Assembly: GCF_038235435.1 (NCBI RefSeq)
Contig: NZ_CP151275.1
Location: 3,720,001 to 3,784,000 of the forward strand
DNA: 64,000 bases
Direction of reading: 5' to 3'
DNA from: Niveibacterium sp. SC-1
GTDB taxonomy: Bacteria; Pseudomonadota; Gammaproteobacteria; Burkholderiales; Rhodocyclaceae
The number at the start of each line of letters is the position of its first letter. Position 1 is the first letter of the stretch. Under the pieces are notes generated by a model, which was not told where the DNA came from, ran no database searches, and saw nothing but the letters and a program-made list of their open reading frames with translations. Position numbers and translations under genes: made by a program. This document shows, piece by piece, positions 1-9,658 of this stretch.

Positions 1-1
1 G

Positions 2-1594
2 ATCCTGCGTGCGGGCCGCCATCTGCTGGGCGTGCTCAACGGCATCCTCGACTTCTCCAAGCTGGATGCCGGCGCGCTCAAGCTGGAGGCGGCCGACTTC
101 CGCCCGCGCGACGTGGTGCGCGATGTGCACGACATGTTCGCCACTCAGTGCGCCGAGAAGGGACTCAACCTGCAGTTCGAAGTGGCCCCCGAAGTGCCGG
201 AACGCCTGCGCGGCGACGCCGTGCGCCTGGGACAGGTCCTGATCAATTACGTCGGCAACGCAGTGAAGTTCACCGAACAAGGCGGCATCTGGGTCCGTGT
301 GGTCCCCGAAGCCACGGATCCGCTTCGCTTGCGCTTCGAGGTCACCGACACCGGCATCGGCCTCTCGCCCGAGGCACAGGCACGGCTCTTCCAGTCCTTC
401 GAACAGGCCGACACCTCGACCACGCGCCGCTTCGGTGGCACCGGCCTGGGGCTTGCCATCAGCAAGCGTCTGGCCGTGCTGATGGGCGGTGACGCGGGCG
501 TGGAAAGCGCACCGCGTCGCGGCAGCACCTTCTGGTTCACCGCCGGCTTTGCCGCCGCGAGCACCGTGGCCCTGGCGGCCGTGGAGCAGATCCCCGCCAT
601 CCAGTTCTCGCCGCTCCTGAAGGGACGCCGCGTGCTGCTGGTGGAAGACAGTCCGCTCAACCAGATGGTCGCGCGAGGTCTCCTCGAAGCCCGCGGCATG
701 ATCGTCGAGGTGGTCGCCGATGGCGCCGAAGCGCTCAAGCTCGCACAGACCCTGGGCGCGGGCCACGGCTTCGACATGGTCCTGATGGACATGCAGATGC
801 CCGTCATGAACGGCCCGGAAGCCACCCGCGCGATGCGTCTTCTACCCGGTTGGCATGCGACGCCGATCCTTGCCATGACGGCCAACACCGGCGCGCGCGA
901 GCGCGACCTCTGCGCCGCCTCCGGGATGAACGGCTTCATCGCCAAACCGGTGGAGCCGGAGCTGCTCTACGAGGCCGTCGCCGAGGCGCTGGACACCCCC
1001 GCGACGGAGGATCCCCTGCGCCAGATCGATGGCCTGGACGTCAGCCTGGGGCTCTCGCGCATGCTGGATCACCGGCAGACCTACGAGGAGGTGCTGCGCA
1101 ACTTCGCCAGCGGGCAGGCCAGCGCGGTGCAGGCCATGCATGACGCGCTCGAAGCCGGCGACCAGGAAACGACCGAGCGCCTGGCGCACACCCTCAAGGG
1201 GCTGGCCGCCACCATCGGCGCCCGCAAGCTGGCCGCGCAGTGCCGCTCTATCGAAATCGCGCTGCGCGACGGCGATGTCGCCGCGGCCCGTCGTCGCATC
1301 GGTCGCGTCGCCGAACCCCTGGGCAAACTCGTCCTGGCCCTGCAACACGCCCTGCCCAGCCCCGAGGAAAGCCCGACCCTGGCGGCCGACCTGCCGACGG
1401 CTCGCGCAAGGCTTCATGAACTCGACCGCATGCTCGCCGGCGGCGAGGCCGAAGCCAGGGCCTTCGCCACCGAGCACGCCGGCCTCTTTTCGGCCAGCTA
1501 CGGCGAACCGGGCACCCGGCTGGTCCGCCTGGTGAAGTCCTTCCGCTTCGACGAGGCGAGCAAGGTGCTGCAGTCGCTGACGACGCTGCACTGA
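2..1594 (+). CDS. Hybrid sensor histidine kinase with REC and HPt domains (5' truncated)
   Basis: The reading frame is open from base 2, so the N-terminus (input domains and the phospho-accepting His of the HisKA helix) lies outside the window. Counting from the Met at base 32, the tail of HisKA ([10 protein letters not shown]) is followed by a HATPase_c domain with N box ([10 protein letters not shown], 71-80), G1 box DTGIG (106-110) and G2 box [10 protein letters not shown] (135-144). A receiver domain starts near 198; its phospho-acceptor Asp is in [11 protein letters not shown] (D253). A C-terminal HPt domain carries the His of HTLKG (H386). This is the layout of BarA/ArcB-type phosphorelay kinases. 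It sits just upstream of two more signalling genes on the same strand, so it probably feeds them. The input signal cannot be read from the fragment. Confidence 0.9.
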   Translation: MLRAGRHLLGVLNGILDFSKLDAGALKLEAADFRPRDVVRDVHDMFATQCAEKGLNLQFEVAPEVPERLRGDAVRLGQVLINYVGNAVKFTEQGGIWVRVVPEATDPLRLRFEVTDTGIGLSPEAQARLFQSFEQADTSTTRRFGGTGLGLAISKRLAVLMGGDAGVESAPRRGSTFWFTAGFAAASTVALAAVEQIPAIQFSPLLKGRRVLLVEDSPLNQMVARGLLEARGMIVEVVADGAEALKLAQTLGAGHGFDMVLMDMQMPVMNGPEATRAMRLLPGWHATPILAMTANTGARERDLCAASGMNGFIAKPVEPELLYEAVAEALDTPATEDPLRQIDGLDVSLGLSRMLDHRQTYEEVLRNFASGQASAVQAMHDALEAGDQETTERLAHTLKGLAATIGARKLAAQCRSIEIALRDGDVAAARRRIGRVAEPLGKLVLALQHALPSPEESPTLAADLPTARARLHELDRMLAGGEAEARAFATEHAGLFSASYGEPGTRLVRLVKSFRFDEASKVLQSLTTLH

Positions 1595-1710
1595 GCACAA
1601 GAGCCCCGCCAATGCGACACCCCGACACTGCTCCCGGTCCCGCTACGGCACCGGTCCGCCCGATCCTTCCCGAACCGCAATCCGCGCGCCCCGCGGAGCC
1701 GAGGTCTGCC

Positions 1711-2844
1711 ATGCCCAGCGTCGCTGAAAACGCGAATGCACGCCCGACGATCCTGGTCGTCGACGATATCCCCGAGAACCTGGAGGTGATGCATCACATC
1801 CTGGGTTCCACCTACCGCGTCCGCATGGCGAGTTCGGGCCGGCGCGCACTCGACCTGGCCGAATGCGAGCCGCCCGACCTGCTGTTGCTCGACGTTTCGA
1901 TGCCCGATCTGGATGGCTACGCCGTCTGCCGCGCCTTCAAGGCGCAGGTGCACCTGGCCGACATCCCGGTGATCTTCGTCACCGCCAACGCGACCGACAA
2001 CAATGAGCAGGTGGGCCTCGCCTGCGGCGCGGTGGACTACGTCAGCAAACCCTTCAACCCCGCCTTGCTGCTCGCCCGTATCAAGAACCACCTGGAGCTC
2101 AAGGCCGCGGGGGACCGCCTGCGCGCCTACCATGCGGAGCTCGAACGCGAGGTCGAACGACGCACGCATGCGCTCGTGGTTGCCCGCGATGGCGCCATCC
2201 TGGCGATGGCGTCGCTCGCCGAGGCGCGCGACGACGAGACGGGTAACCACCTGCGTCGCACCCAGGGCTACGTGCGCGTGCTGGCCGAAGATCTGGCGCG
2301 CCAGCCAGGTTTCGCCGACGTGATGTCCACCTCCTACATCGAGATGCTTAGCAAGTCCGCGCCGCTTCATGACATCGGCAAGATCGGCATCCCCGACGAG
2401 ATCCTGCGCAAGGCCGGCAAGTTCACCCACGAGGATCGCGCCATCATGCAGGGCCATCCGGGCATAGGACGCCGCGCGATCGAGAAGGCGGAACAGGCGC
2501 TGGGCGAGCCGATCGAATTTCTCACGGTGGCCAAGGAGATCGTCTATGGCCACCACGAGAAGTGGGATGGCAGCGGCTACCCGCAAGGCCTCTCCGGCAC
2601 CGCGATTCCCCTCTCGGCGCGGCTCATGGCGCTCGCCGACGTGTATGACGCCTTGATCAGCGCGCGGGTCTACAAGCCGGCCATGCCGCACGCAGAAGCC
2701 GCGGCGATCATCCGCGCGGGCAGCGGCGTGCATTTCGACCCCGCGGTGGTCGCGGCATTCGATCGCTGCGAAGCGCGCTTTCGCCGCATCGCGCACGACT
2801 TCTCCGATAGCGACACGCAAGCGCGCAGACTCGAGGTGGCGTGA
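1711..2844 (+). CDS. Response regulator with HD-GYP c-di-GMP phosphodiesterase domain (RpfG-like)
   Basis: An N-terminal receiver domain (TILVVDDIPENLEVM, phospho-Asp in LLLDVSMPDLDG) is followed by a short coiled linker and an HD-GYP domain. The metal-binding HD pair is in LHDIGKIGIPDE and the signature is in HHEKWDGSGYP, so the enzyme looks competent to hydrolyse cyclic di-GMP. The start at 1711 is chosen because GAGG lies six bases upstream; an in-frame ATG at 1612 would add a Pro/Ala-rich stretch with only a weak ribosome site. The stop overlaps the start of the next gene, so the two are probably translationally coupled. No rpfF/rpfC-like gene is visible beside it, so a DSF link is not supported. 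Confidence 0.9.
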   Translation: MPSVAENANARPTILVVDDIPENLEVMHHILGSTYRVRMASSGRRALDLAECEPPDLLLLDVSMPDLDGYAVCRAFKAQVHLADIPVIFVTANATDNNEQVGLACGAVDYVSKPFNPALLLARIKNHLELKAAGDRLRAYHAELEREVERRTHALVVARDGAILAMASLAEARDDETGNHLRRTQGYVRVLAEDLARQPGFADVMSTSYIEMLSKSAPLHDIGKIGIPDEILRKAGKFTHEDRAIMQGHPGIGRRAIEKAEQALGEPIEFLTVAKEIVYGHHEKWDGSGYPQGLSGTAIPLSARLMALADVYDALISARVYKPAMPHAEAAAIIRAGSGVHFDPAVVAAFDRCEARFRRIAHDFSDSDTQARRLEVA

Positions 2845-4472
2845 TGATCATTCCTGAGCTGCTGGACAAATGCGTGCTCGTGGTCGACGACTTCGAGACC
2901 ATGCGCAAGGTCACCGCGCAACAGCTGCGCGACCTGGGCGCGGAACGCGTGCTGATGGCACGCGAGGGCTACGAGGCCATGCGGGTGCTGGAAGCCCATC
3001 GCGTCGACCTGGTGCTCTCCGACTGGAACATGCCGGGCCTCAACGGCCTGGAGCTGCTGCGCAGCATGCGCCGCGACGTGCGCCTGCGCAGCCTGCCCTT
3101 CATGATGGTGACCGCCGAAGCGGCGCGCGAACGCGTGCAGCAGGCGATCGAGACCGACGTGAGCGGCATGCTGATCAAGCCCTACACCCAGGGGCGTTTC
3201 GCCGAATGCGTGCAGCGCGCGCTGGCCTGGCGCCCTCGCGGCGAAATGCCGACGGAGATCTCCATCGCCGAAAAGCGCATCGAGCTGGCGGAACCGCCGC
3301 GGGCCGGCGGCATCCTGGTGGTCGACGACACGCCGGAAAACCTCGAACTGATGGTGCCGCTCTTCGGCGAAGCACACCGGGTACGCACCGCCACCGATGG
3401 CGCCCGGGCACTGGCGATCTGTCTCTCCGAAGACCCGCCCGAACTGGTCCTGCTCGACGTGATGATGCCCGGCATGAGCGGCTTCGAGGTCGCGCAGCGC
3501 CTGCGCGAACATCCGGCCACCGAAGTCCTGCCGATCATCTTCGTCTCCGCGATGGACGATGAGGTCAGCCGCATGAAGGGATTGGGCCTGGGCGCGGTGG
3601 ACTTCGTCAGCAAGCCGATCGAGCCCGAAGTGCTGCGCCTGCGGGTCGACAACTTCATGCGCTACGCCGCCCTGCAGCGCCGCGCCCAGGGCGAATGCGA
3701 CGCGCTGCTGGAGGTGGCACGGCTGCGCGATGAGGTCGATCAGCTCACCCGCCACGACATCAAGGGGCCGCTGGCCGGTATCGCCAGCATGACCGAGACC
3801 CTGCTCAAGGATGGAAGGCTCTCCGATCTGCAGCACTCCTACCTGCGCAGCATCGAGACCTGCACCCAGCAGGTGCTCGACACGATCGGCCTGTCCACCG
3901 AGCTCTACAAGATCGAGACCGGCCGCTTCGTGCTGGATCCGCAGGAGTTCGACATTGTCGTTCTGCTGCGCGACATCGCCGACATCACACGCAACGAAGT
4001 GCGCTCGCGCAATCTATCGATCCGGGTCAGCGTACCCGACGAGTCCGATCCCTGCCTGATGATCCTGGGCGATCACGTACTGAGTCATTCGCTGCTGCAC
4101 AACCTGTTGCGCAACGCCTGCGAAGCGGCCCCGCGCGACACGCGCATCGACATCGTGGTGTCCGAGGACAGCCACGCACAGATCTCGATCAAGAACTTCG
4201 GCATGCCTCCGCCGGAGGTGCGGGAACGCTTCTTCGAGAAGTACGTGACCTCGGGCAAGCGGGGAGGCACCGGTCTGGGCACCTATTCCGCGCGCCTGCT
4301 CACGCAGGCGCAGAACGGCTCGATCGCCGTCCGGATCGACGAGCCGGGCAACACCACCGAACTGGTCGTGCGCCTGCCGCTGGCGGAGCAAGGGTCCGCA
4401 ACGGCGCTGAACTCGCAGCAGTCCTCCGCGCCATCGATGGCGCCAGTCCTGATGGACCTGCAGTACCACTAG
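2844..4472 (+). CDS. Double-receiver sensor histidine kinase (REC-REC-HisKA-like-HATPase)
   Basis: Two receiver domains in tandem open the protein: a CheY-like one (about residues 8-125, Asp in LVLSDWNMPGLNG) and a second one (about 155-275, Asp in LVLLDVMMPGMSG). A kinase core follows, with its H box in RHDIKGPLAGIASM, N box in LLHNLLRNACEAA and G2 box in GGTGLGTYSARLL. The place where the G1 Asp is expected reads IKNFG, an Asn-type variant seen in some ATPase domains. No transmembrane segment is seen, so it is cytoplasmic. GAGG at 2833-2836 serves either GTG 2841 or ATG 2844; both overlap the preceding stop. With the two upstream genes it forms a phosphorelay operon ending in c-di-GMP hydrolysis. 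Confidence 0.85.
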   Translation: MIIPELLDKCVLVVDDFETMRKVTAQQLRDLGAERVLMAREGYEAMRVLEAHRVDLVLSDWNMPGLNGLELLRSMRRDVRLRSLPFMMVTAEAARERVQQAIETDVSGMLIKPYTQGRFAECVQRALAWRPRGEMPTEISIAEKRIELAEPPRAGGILVVDDTPENLELMVPLFGEAHRVRTATDGARALAICLSEDPPELVLLDVMMPGMSGFEVAQRLREHPATEVLPIIFVSAMDDEVSRMKGLGLGAVDFVSKPIEPEVLRLRVDNFMRYAALQRRAQGECDALLEVARLRDEVDQLTRHDIKGPLAGIASMTETLLKDGRLSDLQHSYLRSIETCTQQVLDTIGLSTELYKIETGRFVLDPQEFDIVVLLRDIADITRNEVRSRNLSIRVSVPDESDPCLMILGDHVLSHSLLHNLLRNACEAAPRDTRIDIVVSEDSHAQISIKNFGMPPPEVRERFFEKYVTSGKRGGTGLGTYSARLLTQAQNGSIAVRIDEPGNTTELVVRLPLAEQGSATALNSQQSSAPSMAPVLMDLQYH

Positions 4473-4631
4473 GCCCCGTTTGCGGAGCAGGACGGAGGCA
4501 CGGACGAACCCGGCCGCCACGGCCTCACCTTCGAGGACGCTTGAGCGCGGTGACGAGAGCCAAGCGCTCCTGCTCCAGAGCTCCAGGCCGCGGTGCTCGA
4601 CCAGGAGCCCGCAGCCTGACGGCCGGAACGC

Positions 4632-5072
4632 TCAGTGGTGTCCCTTGCCGTGGCCCTTGCCGTGGCCATGGTCGTGGTCGTGATCGTCGTCATGGTCATG
4701 ATGGTCGTGGTGACCATGACCGTGCTGCTCCTGATAGCGCGGCACGTATTGCTCCTGGTACCAGCGATCGTCCACGAAATAGACCGGCCGGCCACACGCG
4801 TTGTAGTGGGCGCAGTGCTTGGACCAGTTCTTGGCGTGGCCGGGCGGCACGCGCAGGTACACCGGCTGGCGTACCACGCCGACCGGCACGGGCTGGATCA
4901 CCACCGGCTCCGGATAGACCACCACGGGGCGCGGCATGTTGCCGATGTCGATATGCCCATAGAAGCCCGGTTGGCCGACCGAGACGGAGACGCCAACATC
5001 GGTGGCAGAAGCAGAGGAAGCAGCGAGCGCCAGTGCGGCAGCCGCGAGGCATTGCGTGAGGATTCGGTTCAT
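4632..5072 (-). CDS. Secreted His-rich hypothetical protein
   Basis: This is a 146-residue protein of unknown family. A signal peptide is clear (MNRILTQCLAAAALALAASSASA). The mature part has a Pro/Val-rich middle with a PVVVYPEPVVIQPVPVG stretch and a motif with Cys, Trp and His (KNWSKHCAHYNACG). The last 30 or so residues are almost only His, Asp, Gly and Lys, a likely divalent-metal-binding tail. An upstream extension to 5372 is open but lacks coding character, so the Met at 5072 before the signal peptide is taken as the start. It is monocistronic and converges with the kinase operon. A periplasmic metal-binding role is inference from composition only. Confidence 0.75.
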   Translation of the reverse strand: MNRILTQCLAAAALALAASSASATDVGVSVSVGQPGFYGHIDIGNMPRPVVVYPEPVVIQPVPVGVVRQPVYLRVPPGHAKNWSKHCAHYNACGRPVYFVDDRWYQEQYVPRYQEQHGHGHHDHHDHDDDHDHDHGHGKGHGKGHH

Positions 5073-5199
5073 TGCACTTCGAAGAGCTGAAACAGAACCG
5101 CAATGATACCGGGCCGCCCGCGGCACCTCGGCCGCCGGACCGCCCCGCCGCATGGAGGGCCGACGGGCGGCGGGCTGGAGCCGGCTGCCAGCTGCCGTG

Positions 5200-5853
5200 T
5201 CAGCGCCCGGGCAGATCCACGTAGCGCGCGAGAAAGCGCCGCATGTCCTTGAGATCCTCCGCCCGTTCGGCCAGGGTCTGGTGGTCCCAGTCCCACCATG
5301 CGACCTGCTCCACGGCGTCGGCCACCGCACGCGGGAAGCGCGCGCGGATCGGACGTGCCGGCGCACCCGCAACGATGGTCCAGGCGGGCACGTCGTGCGT
5401 GACGATGCTACCGCTGCCGATCACCGCGCCGTTGCCGACGCGGATGCCCGGCATGATCACCACACCGTGTCCGATCCACACGTCATGCCCGATCGTGACC
5501 CGCTGCAGCCGCCGCCAGTGGAAGAGCTCCGGGTCGTCCTCGCCGATGCTGTACATGCTGGCGCGATAGAGGATGTGGTGCTGGCAGGGCCGCTCGACCG
5601 GATGGAAGCCGGGGTTGATCCGCACCATGGAAGCGATGTTGGCGAACTTGCCGATGTCGGTGGCCATCACGTCACCGTGATGGCCAATGTAGCTGTAGTC
5701 CCCGAAGACGCTGTGCTCGATGCGGCAGGAGCCACCGACTTCGGTCCAGGCACCGAAATGGCAGTCGCGGATGATCGCGTCGGGCGCGAGCGTGGGCGCT
5801 TCGGAGAGGCGCGCCGGAGGCGGGAGATTCTGTGCGGCGATATAGGTACTCAT
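5200..5853 (-). CDS. Hexapeptide-repeat acyltransferase of the phosphonate-linked family (TIGR03308-like)
   Basis: A 217-residue left-handed beta-helix protein. The Ile/Val-x-x-x-x hexapeptide repeats run from about residue 25 to 75 and again around VTIGHDVWIGHGVVIMPGIRVG and AVIGSGSIVTHDVP, as in CatB/DapH-like acetyltransferases. The family that matches best is the hexapeptide transferase found in phosphonate-metabolism operons; I recall it as a subfamily and have not searched it. Its start overlaps the stop of the GNAT gene by four bases (ATGA), and it is the last gene of the phnCDE operon. The substrate is unknown; acetylation of a phosphonate or its breakdown product is an inference from context. 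Confidence 0.8.
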   Translation of the reverse strand: MSTYIAAQNLPPPARLSEAPTLAPDAIIRDCHFGAWTEVGGSCRIEHSVFGDYSYIGHHGDVMATDIGKFANIASMVRINPGFHPVERPCQHHILYRASMYSIGEDDPELFHWRRLQRVTIGHDVWIGHGVVIMPGIRVGNGAVIGSGSIVTHDVPAWTIVAGAPARPIRARFPRAVADAVEQVAWWDWDHQTLAERAEDLKDMRRFLARYVDLPGR

Positions 5854-6341
5854 GCAGCGGCCTCTCCTGGGGCGCCGGTATCGATGGCGAAGCTGTAGCC
5901 GTGACGGGCGAAGCCCATGTCCTCGTAGAAGTGGTGAGCGTCGCTGCGTCGCAGGTTGCTCGACAGTGCGAGCTTGTAGGCGCCCTTCTCGGCCGCCAGG
6001 CGCATGGCCTCGGCGATCATCGCGCGGCCCAGGCCCTGGCCGCGGAAGGCGGGACGGATCACCACCGTCTCGACGATCGCCTCGCTCGCCGGTCGAACCG
6101 AGAGAATCGGAAACACGATCATCGACAACGTACCGACCACCGCCCCGTCGATCTCGGCCAGGTAGCAGACGTAGTCCGGGTAGCGCTGCATTGCGGCCCA
6201 GGTGGCCCGCAGCGCGTCGGGCGAAGGCTGCGCGCCACCGTCGAGTTCGGCGACGATCAGCGCAAGGAGCGGCAGCTCGTCTTCCCGCGCCGCCCGCAAC
6301 CTCAGGCCTGTCACCGCTCCGGACACGCGCGCGGCGCTCAC
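5850..6341 (-). CDS. GNAT family N-acetyltransferase in the phosphonate operon
   Basis: A 163-residue GNAT protein. The acetyl-CoA-binding motif A is visible as [21 protein letters not shown], followed by the [22 protein letters not shown] segment typical of GNAT motif B. The GTG start at 6341 overlaps the phnE stop by four bases (GTGA), and the stop overlaps the next start the same way, so the reading frame is tightly coupled to the transporter. Phosphonate operons often carry a GNAT such as PhnO, which acetylates aminoalkylphosphonates. This gene fills that slot, but sequence alone does not show that it is PhnO. A longer open frame upstream through phnE is a shadow. Confidence 0.82.
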   Translation of the reverse strand: MSAARVSGAVTGLRLRAAREDELPLLALIVAELDGGAQPSPDALRATWAAMQRYPDYVCYLAEIDGAVVGTLSMIVFPILSVRPASEAIVETVVIRPAFRGQGLGRAMIAEAMRLAAEKGAYKLALSSNLRRSDAHHFYEDMGFARHGYSFAIDTGAPGEAAA

Positions 6342-7141
6342 AGCAGCCCTCTGCGGATGCGCGCCGACACGATGTCGATCAAGGTCACGAAGCCGATGAT
6401 GATCAGCATCACCGCGCTGGTCTGCGCGTATTCGAAGCTGCGGATCACTTCGTAGAGCACAACGCCAATCCCGCCCGCGCCGACCATGCCCACCACCGAG
6501 GCCGAACGCACATTCGACTCGAAGCGGTAGAGCGCATAGGAGACCCACAGCGGCACGACCTGCGGGATCACGCCGTAGATGATCTCTTCCAGCGCGTTGG
6601 CACCGGTGGCGCGAATGCCCTCCACCGGGCGCGGGTCGATCGACTCGACCGCCTCGGAGAAAAGCTTGGCCAGCACACCGGTGGTGTGCACCCAGAGCGC
6701 GAGCACACCGGCGAACGGCCCCAGTCCGACCGCCACGATGAAGAGCATGGCGAACACCATCTCGTTGATCGCGCGCGCCGCATCCATGAGCCGGCGCATC
6801 GGCTGGTAGACCCAGGCCGGCGTGATATTGGCCGAGCACAACAGGCTCAGCGGAATGGCGCAGATCACCGCCAGCACGGTGCCCCAGATGGCGACCTGCA
6901 CGGTGACGATCATCTCGGAGACGTAGATGCGCCAGTCCGCGAAATTCGGCGGAAAGAAGTCCTCCGCGTAATGCAGCATGTTGCCCGCGTCGGTCCACAA
7001 CATCAGCGGGCGCATCTCCGCGCCGCGCCAGGACCACACGAGAATGCCCAGGACGATGCCCCACAGCAGGAGGCTGGAGAGGCGCGCACGCGGCAGGCCG
7101 CCACTCGCGTCGAAGCGGGGCGGAGCGCTCGAAGTCTGCAT
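6338..7141 (-). CDS. phnE: Phosphonate ABC transporter permease PhnE
   Basis: Integral inner-membrane permease of 267 residues. A first transmembrane helix ([17 protein letters not shown]) is followed by a periplasmic stretch and a block of five or so helices. The EAA loop that contacts the ATPase is seen near residues 190-230 (region [15 protein letters not shown] and GMVGAGGIG). Length and motif match PhnE. The start at 7141 (MQTSSAPP) is preferred over an in-frame Met at 7291 that would run back over the end of phnD. It forms a transporter with PhnC and PhnD encoded upstream and overlaps the GNAT gene by four bases. Confidence 0.92.
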   Translation of the reverse strand: MQTSSAPPRFDASGGLPRARLSSLLLWGIVLGILVWSWRGAEMRPLMLWTDAGNMLHYAEDFFPPNFADWRIYVSEMIVTVQVAIWGTVLAVICAIPLSLLCSANITPAWVYQPMRRLMDAARAINEMVFAMLFIVAVGLGPFAGVLALWVHTTGVLAKLFSEAVESIDPRPVEGIRATGANALEEIIYGVIPQVVPLWVSYALYRFESNVRSASVVGMVGAGGIGVVLYEVIRSFEYAQTSAVMLIIIGFVTLIDIVSARIRRGLL

Positions 7142-7208
7142 GATGATTCGCTTGGCTATGCGGGCGCGGACCGCCACCGGGCAACCCGCGCGCCTGTTGC
7201 GACCGGGC

Positions 7209-8189
7209 TTACTTGGTCGACGCGACCTGACCGTTGAGGTCGGCGAGCTTCTTGTTGATTTCGTTGAGCTTGGCCTGCTTGGCCTCGGCATCCATCTTGT
7301 CGTCGGCCTCGACCTTGGCCTTCTCCTTGAAGAGCTCGAGCTGGCGGAAGGGGACGAGTTGCTTGTTGGTGGAATCGTTGAACACGCCGAAAGTCAGCTT
7401 GTTCACGTTGGCGAGTTCGCGCTTGGCGTCCGCCGTGTCGCCGCGACCGTAGCCAAGGAAGAAGGCCTTCACCTTGGTCTTCATCTCGGCCGGGATGTCG
7501 TTGCGCCAGACCAGCGGATCGGCAGCGATCAGCGGCGACTTCCACAGGATGCGGATGGTGGCGGCCTTTTCCGGCTCACGCTTCTGGAACTTCTCCCAGG
7601 TCTCGGTGTTGGTGATGGCGACATCAACCTGCTTGGCAGCGATGGCCATCAGGTTCGATTCGTGGTTGCCGACGCGCATCGACTTGTAGTGGGTCTTGGG
7701 ATCGATGCCGTTGGCGGCGTAGAGGTAGTAGCCGGGCACCAGGGTGCCGGAGGTCGATTGCGGATCACCGGCGCCGTAGGCGATCTCCTTGCCGCGCTTG
7801 AGCACGTCGTCCAGGGTCTTGAAGCTGCTGTCCTTGTGGGTGATCAGGAGCGACCAGTAACCGGGCGAGCCATCGGCGTAGGTCATCTGGGCGAACACTT
7901 CGCCGTTGGCGCGATCGACCGCTTCCATGGCCGACTTGTTGCCGAACCAGGCCATCTGCACCTTGTTGAAGCGCATGCCCTCGATGATGCCGGCATAGTC
8001 GTTGGCGAAGAAGGCCTTCACCTTGTAGCCGGTCTTCTTCTCCATGTCCTCCAGGATCGGCTGCCAGTCCGCCCTGAGGCTGGAGGCCGATTCGGTGGAA
8101 ATGATGCCGAAGTTGATTTCCTGCGGTTCCGCGTGCGCCGAGGCACAGGCGAGTACCGCGAAGGCCGCGGTCAAGAGTTTGCGAAGCAT
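7209..8189 (-). CDS. phnD: Phosphonate ABC transporter periplasmic substrate-binding protein PhnD
   Basis: A 326-residue periplasmic binding protein with a cleavable signal peptide ([20 protein letters not shown]). The body starts with [18 protein letters not shown] and contains [19 protein letters not shown], the conserved family segment with the Ser/Thr cluster that holds the phosphonate group. The last 50 residues are a Lys/Glu/Ala-rich helix ([19 protein letters not shown]), a longer tail than in phosphite/hypophosphite binders such as PtxB/HtxB. It delivers phosphonates to PhnE/PhnC. A purine-rich ribosome site (AAGGAGAAG) lies just upstream. Confidence 0.93.
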   Translation of the reverse strand: MLRKLLTAAFAVLACASAHAEPQEINFGIISTESASSLRADWQPILEDMEKKTGYKVKAFFANDYAGIIEGMRFNKVQMAWFGNKSAMEAVDRANGEVFAQMTYADGSPGYWSLLITHKDSSFKTLDDVLKRGKEIAYGAGDPQSTSGTLVPGYYLYAANGIDPKTHYKSMRVGNHESNLMAIAAKQVDVAITNTETWEKFQKREPEKAATIRILWKSPLIAADPLVWRNDIPAEMKTKVKAFFLGYGRGDTADAKRELANVNKLTFGVFNDSTNKQLVPFRQLELFKEKAKVEADDKMDAEAKQAKLNEINKKLADLNGQVASTK

Positions 8190-8230
8190 GGGACTTCTCC
8201 TTGAAGCAAAGGTGGTTCGGTGAAAGAGGC

Positions 8231-9061
8231 TCAGGCCGCCGCCTGCACGGCGACCGGCTCAGGAATCGACTGGGTGGCCGACGAAGGCGAGGCCGGCACG
8301 AAGGCCGCACCCGCGCCCTCACAGCCGTAGAGTTCATCGAGAAAGGCCGGCGTCAGGGCGCTCGATGCCCCGTCGAAAACGACGCGGCCCGCGCGCATCG
8401 CGATGACGCGCCCGCAGTAACGGGTGGCGACGTCGACCTGGTGCAGCGACACGAGCACCGCGCAGCCGTGTTCGCGATTCACCCGCGCGAGGATTTCCAT
8501 GACCTTGCGCGAGGATTCCGGGTCCAGCGAGGCGATCGGCTCGTCGGCCAGCACGACCTTCGCGCCCTGCACCAGCGCCCGCGCGATCGCGGCACGTTGC
8601 TGCTGCCCGCCAGAGAGGGTCGAAGCGCGCTGAAAGGCATAGTCGTCTATACCTACTTCGGCAAGCGCAGCCAGCCCGGTTTCGCGTTCCGCGCGGGAGA
8701 ACAGCTTGAACAGCGAACGATGCTTGGGCACGCGATGCAGCTGCCCGGTCAGCACATTGGTCAGCAACGTCAGGCGCCCGACCAGGTTGAACTGCTGGAA
8801 GACGAAACCGATGTGCGAACGCACGCGACGGATGCGCCGCGCGATGCGGCCCTTGTCCTGCACGAGTTCACCCATGATCCGCACTTCACCCGCGTCACCC
8901 GCGATGAAGCCGGACAGATGGCGCAGCAGCGTCGACTTGCCCGAACCCGAAGCGCCGATCAACGCCACCATCTCGCCCGGCGCGAGCGTGAGGCTGACGT
9001 CATCGAGCACCTTGCGCGAGCCGAAGGTCTTGGAGAGACCGCTCACCTTGATTGCATGCAT
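8231..9061 (-). CDS. phnC: Phosphonate ABC transporter ATP-binding protein PhnC
   Basis: A 276-residue ABC ATPase: Walker [10 protein letters not shown] (about 36-44), Q loop in [10 protein letters not shown], signature [15 protein letters not shown], Walker [13 protein letters not shown] and the switch His in LVSLHQVD. The family is PhnC by length and by its neighbours phnD and phnE. The last 35 residues form an unusual Pro/Ser/Ala tail after the domain. It is the first gene of the operon; the sequence upstream shows no PhoB box that I can recognise. No C-P lyase or phosphonatase gene is present in the window, so the fate of the imported phosphonate is not shown. Confidence 0.93.
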   Translation of the reverse strand: MHAIKVSGLSKTFGSRKVLDDVSLTLAPGEMVALIGASGSGKSTLLRHLSGFIAGDAGEVRIMGELVQDKGRIARRIRRVRSHIGFVFQQFNLVGRLTLLTNVLTGQLHRVPKHRSLFKLFSRAERETGLAALAEVGIDDYAFQRASTLSGGQQQRAAIARALVQGAKVVLADEPIASLDPESSRKVMEILARVNREHGCAVLVSLHQVDVATRYCGRVIAMRAGRVVFDGASSALTPAFLDELYGCEGAGAAFVPASPSSATQSIPEPVAVQAAA

Positions 9062-9221
9062 GCTGCACCCGCCGTTCAGGACAAAACGCGGCGGATGCTA
9101 GGCGCTCTCTGTTAAGAAGACGTTGCGGTGGGAGGGTTGGGGTTGGCGAGGCGCCGGCACTCGTTGAAATGCGCTTGGAGCGTTGTGCGGCTTTGGCGCG
9201 AGTTCTATTTCTCCATCGTTC

Positions 9222-9522
9222 GTTGGCCGGGGTCCCGCCCCCGGCGGGCGGGTTACTTTCCTTGTGCGGCCAAGGAAAGTAACCAAAGGAAGGCCGCCCC
9301 GCTGTGTCGCCGCGCTGCGCGCGGTCCCCTGTGCTACTCGTCTGGCCGGGTGGCTGCGCAACTCGCCCTTTTGGCGCTACGCGCCAACGGAGCTCGGACA
9401 GTGCTCGCCACCGCGCTTCGCGCGGAGCCCGGCCAGACTGCGTTGCTCGGCGACACAGAGGGAAATGAACGGCGTCTCCGCTCGACCGCTTGGAAAGCGA
9501 ACGTCGCAAGCGTGGTGCGTAG
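9222..9522 (+). repeat. Structured intergenic element, unit 1 (plus orientation)
   Basis: A roughly 300-base element with nested inverted repeats. The stems are: 9266-9271 with 9292-9297, enclosing a purine-rich 20-nt loop; 9302-9311 with 9449-9458; 9310-9315 with 9319-9324; 9340-9350 with 9428-9438 (11 perfect pairs); 9371-9377 with 9381-9387; and 9411-9416 with 9420-9425. A 14-bp hairpin (9251-9264 with 9271-9284) is found only in this copy. A second copy lies inverted at 9659-9954. The loop segments CTGCGCAACTC and GGAGCTCG/ACAGTGCTCGC are nearly identical in both copies while the stems differ by paired changes, as expected for a selected RNA fold. The reading frames crossing it have no coding features. 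The sequence between the two units (9523-9658) shows no gene. Confidence 0.8.
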
Positions 9523-9658
9523 CCTGTACGAGAGCGAAGCCGGAATCCGGAGCACTCGTAGGGCGCCATGAGCGCAGCGAATCGCGCCGCCGTGGGTTCG
9601 CCCCATTGCGCGACCTTCGGCGCAAAAAAAGCTTGAGGCGCCAGACGGTATCTACGGT

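Noticed and set aside
5850..7184. 444-codon frame as one large GNAT protein
   Set aside because: Only the last 163 codons show GNAT motifs; upstream it reads phnE out of frame. The GTG at 6341 with a GTGA overlap is the natural start.
9062..9221. PhoB box upstream of phnC
   Set aside because: No pair of CTGTCA-like repeats with correct spacing was found by eye; phosphate control is not supported by the sequence.
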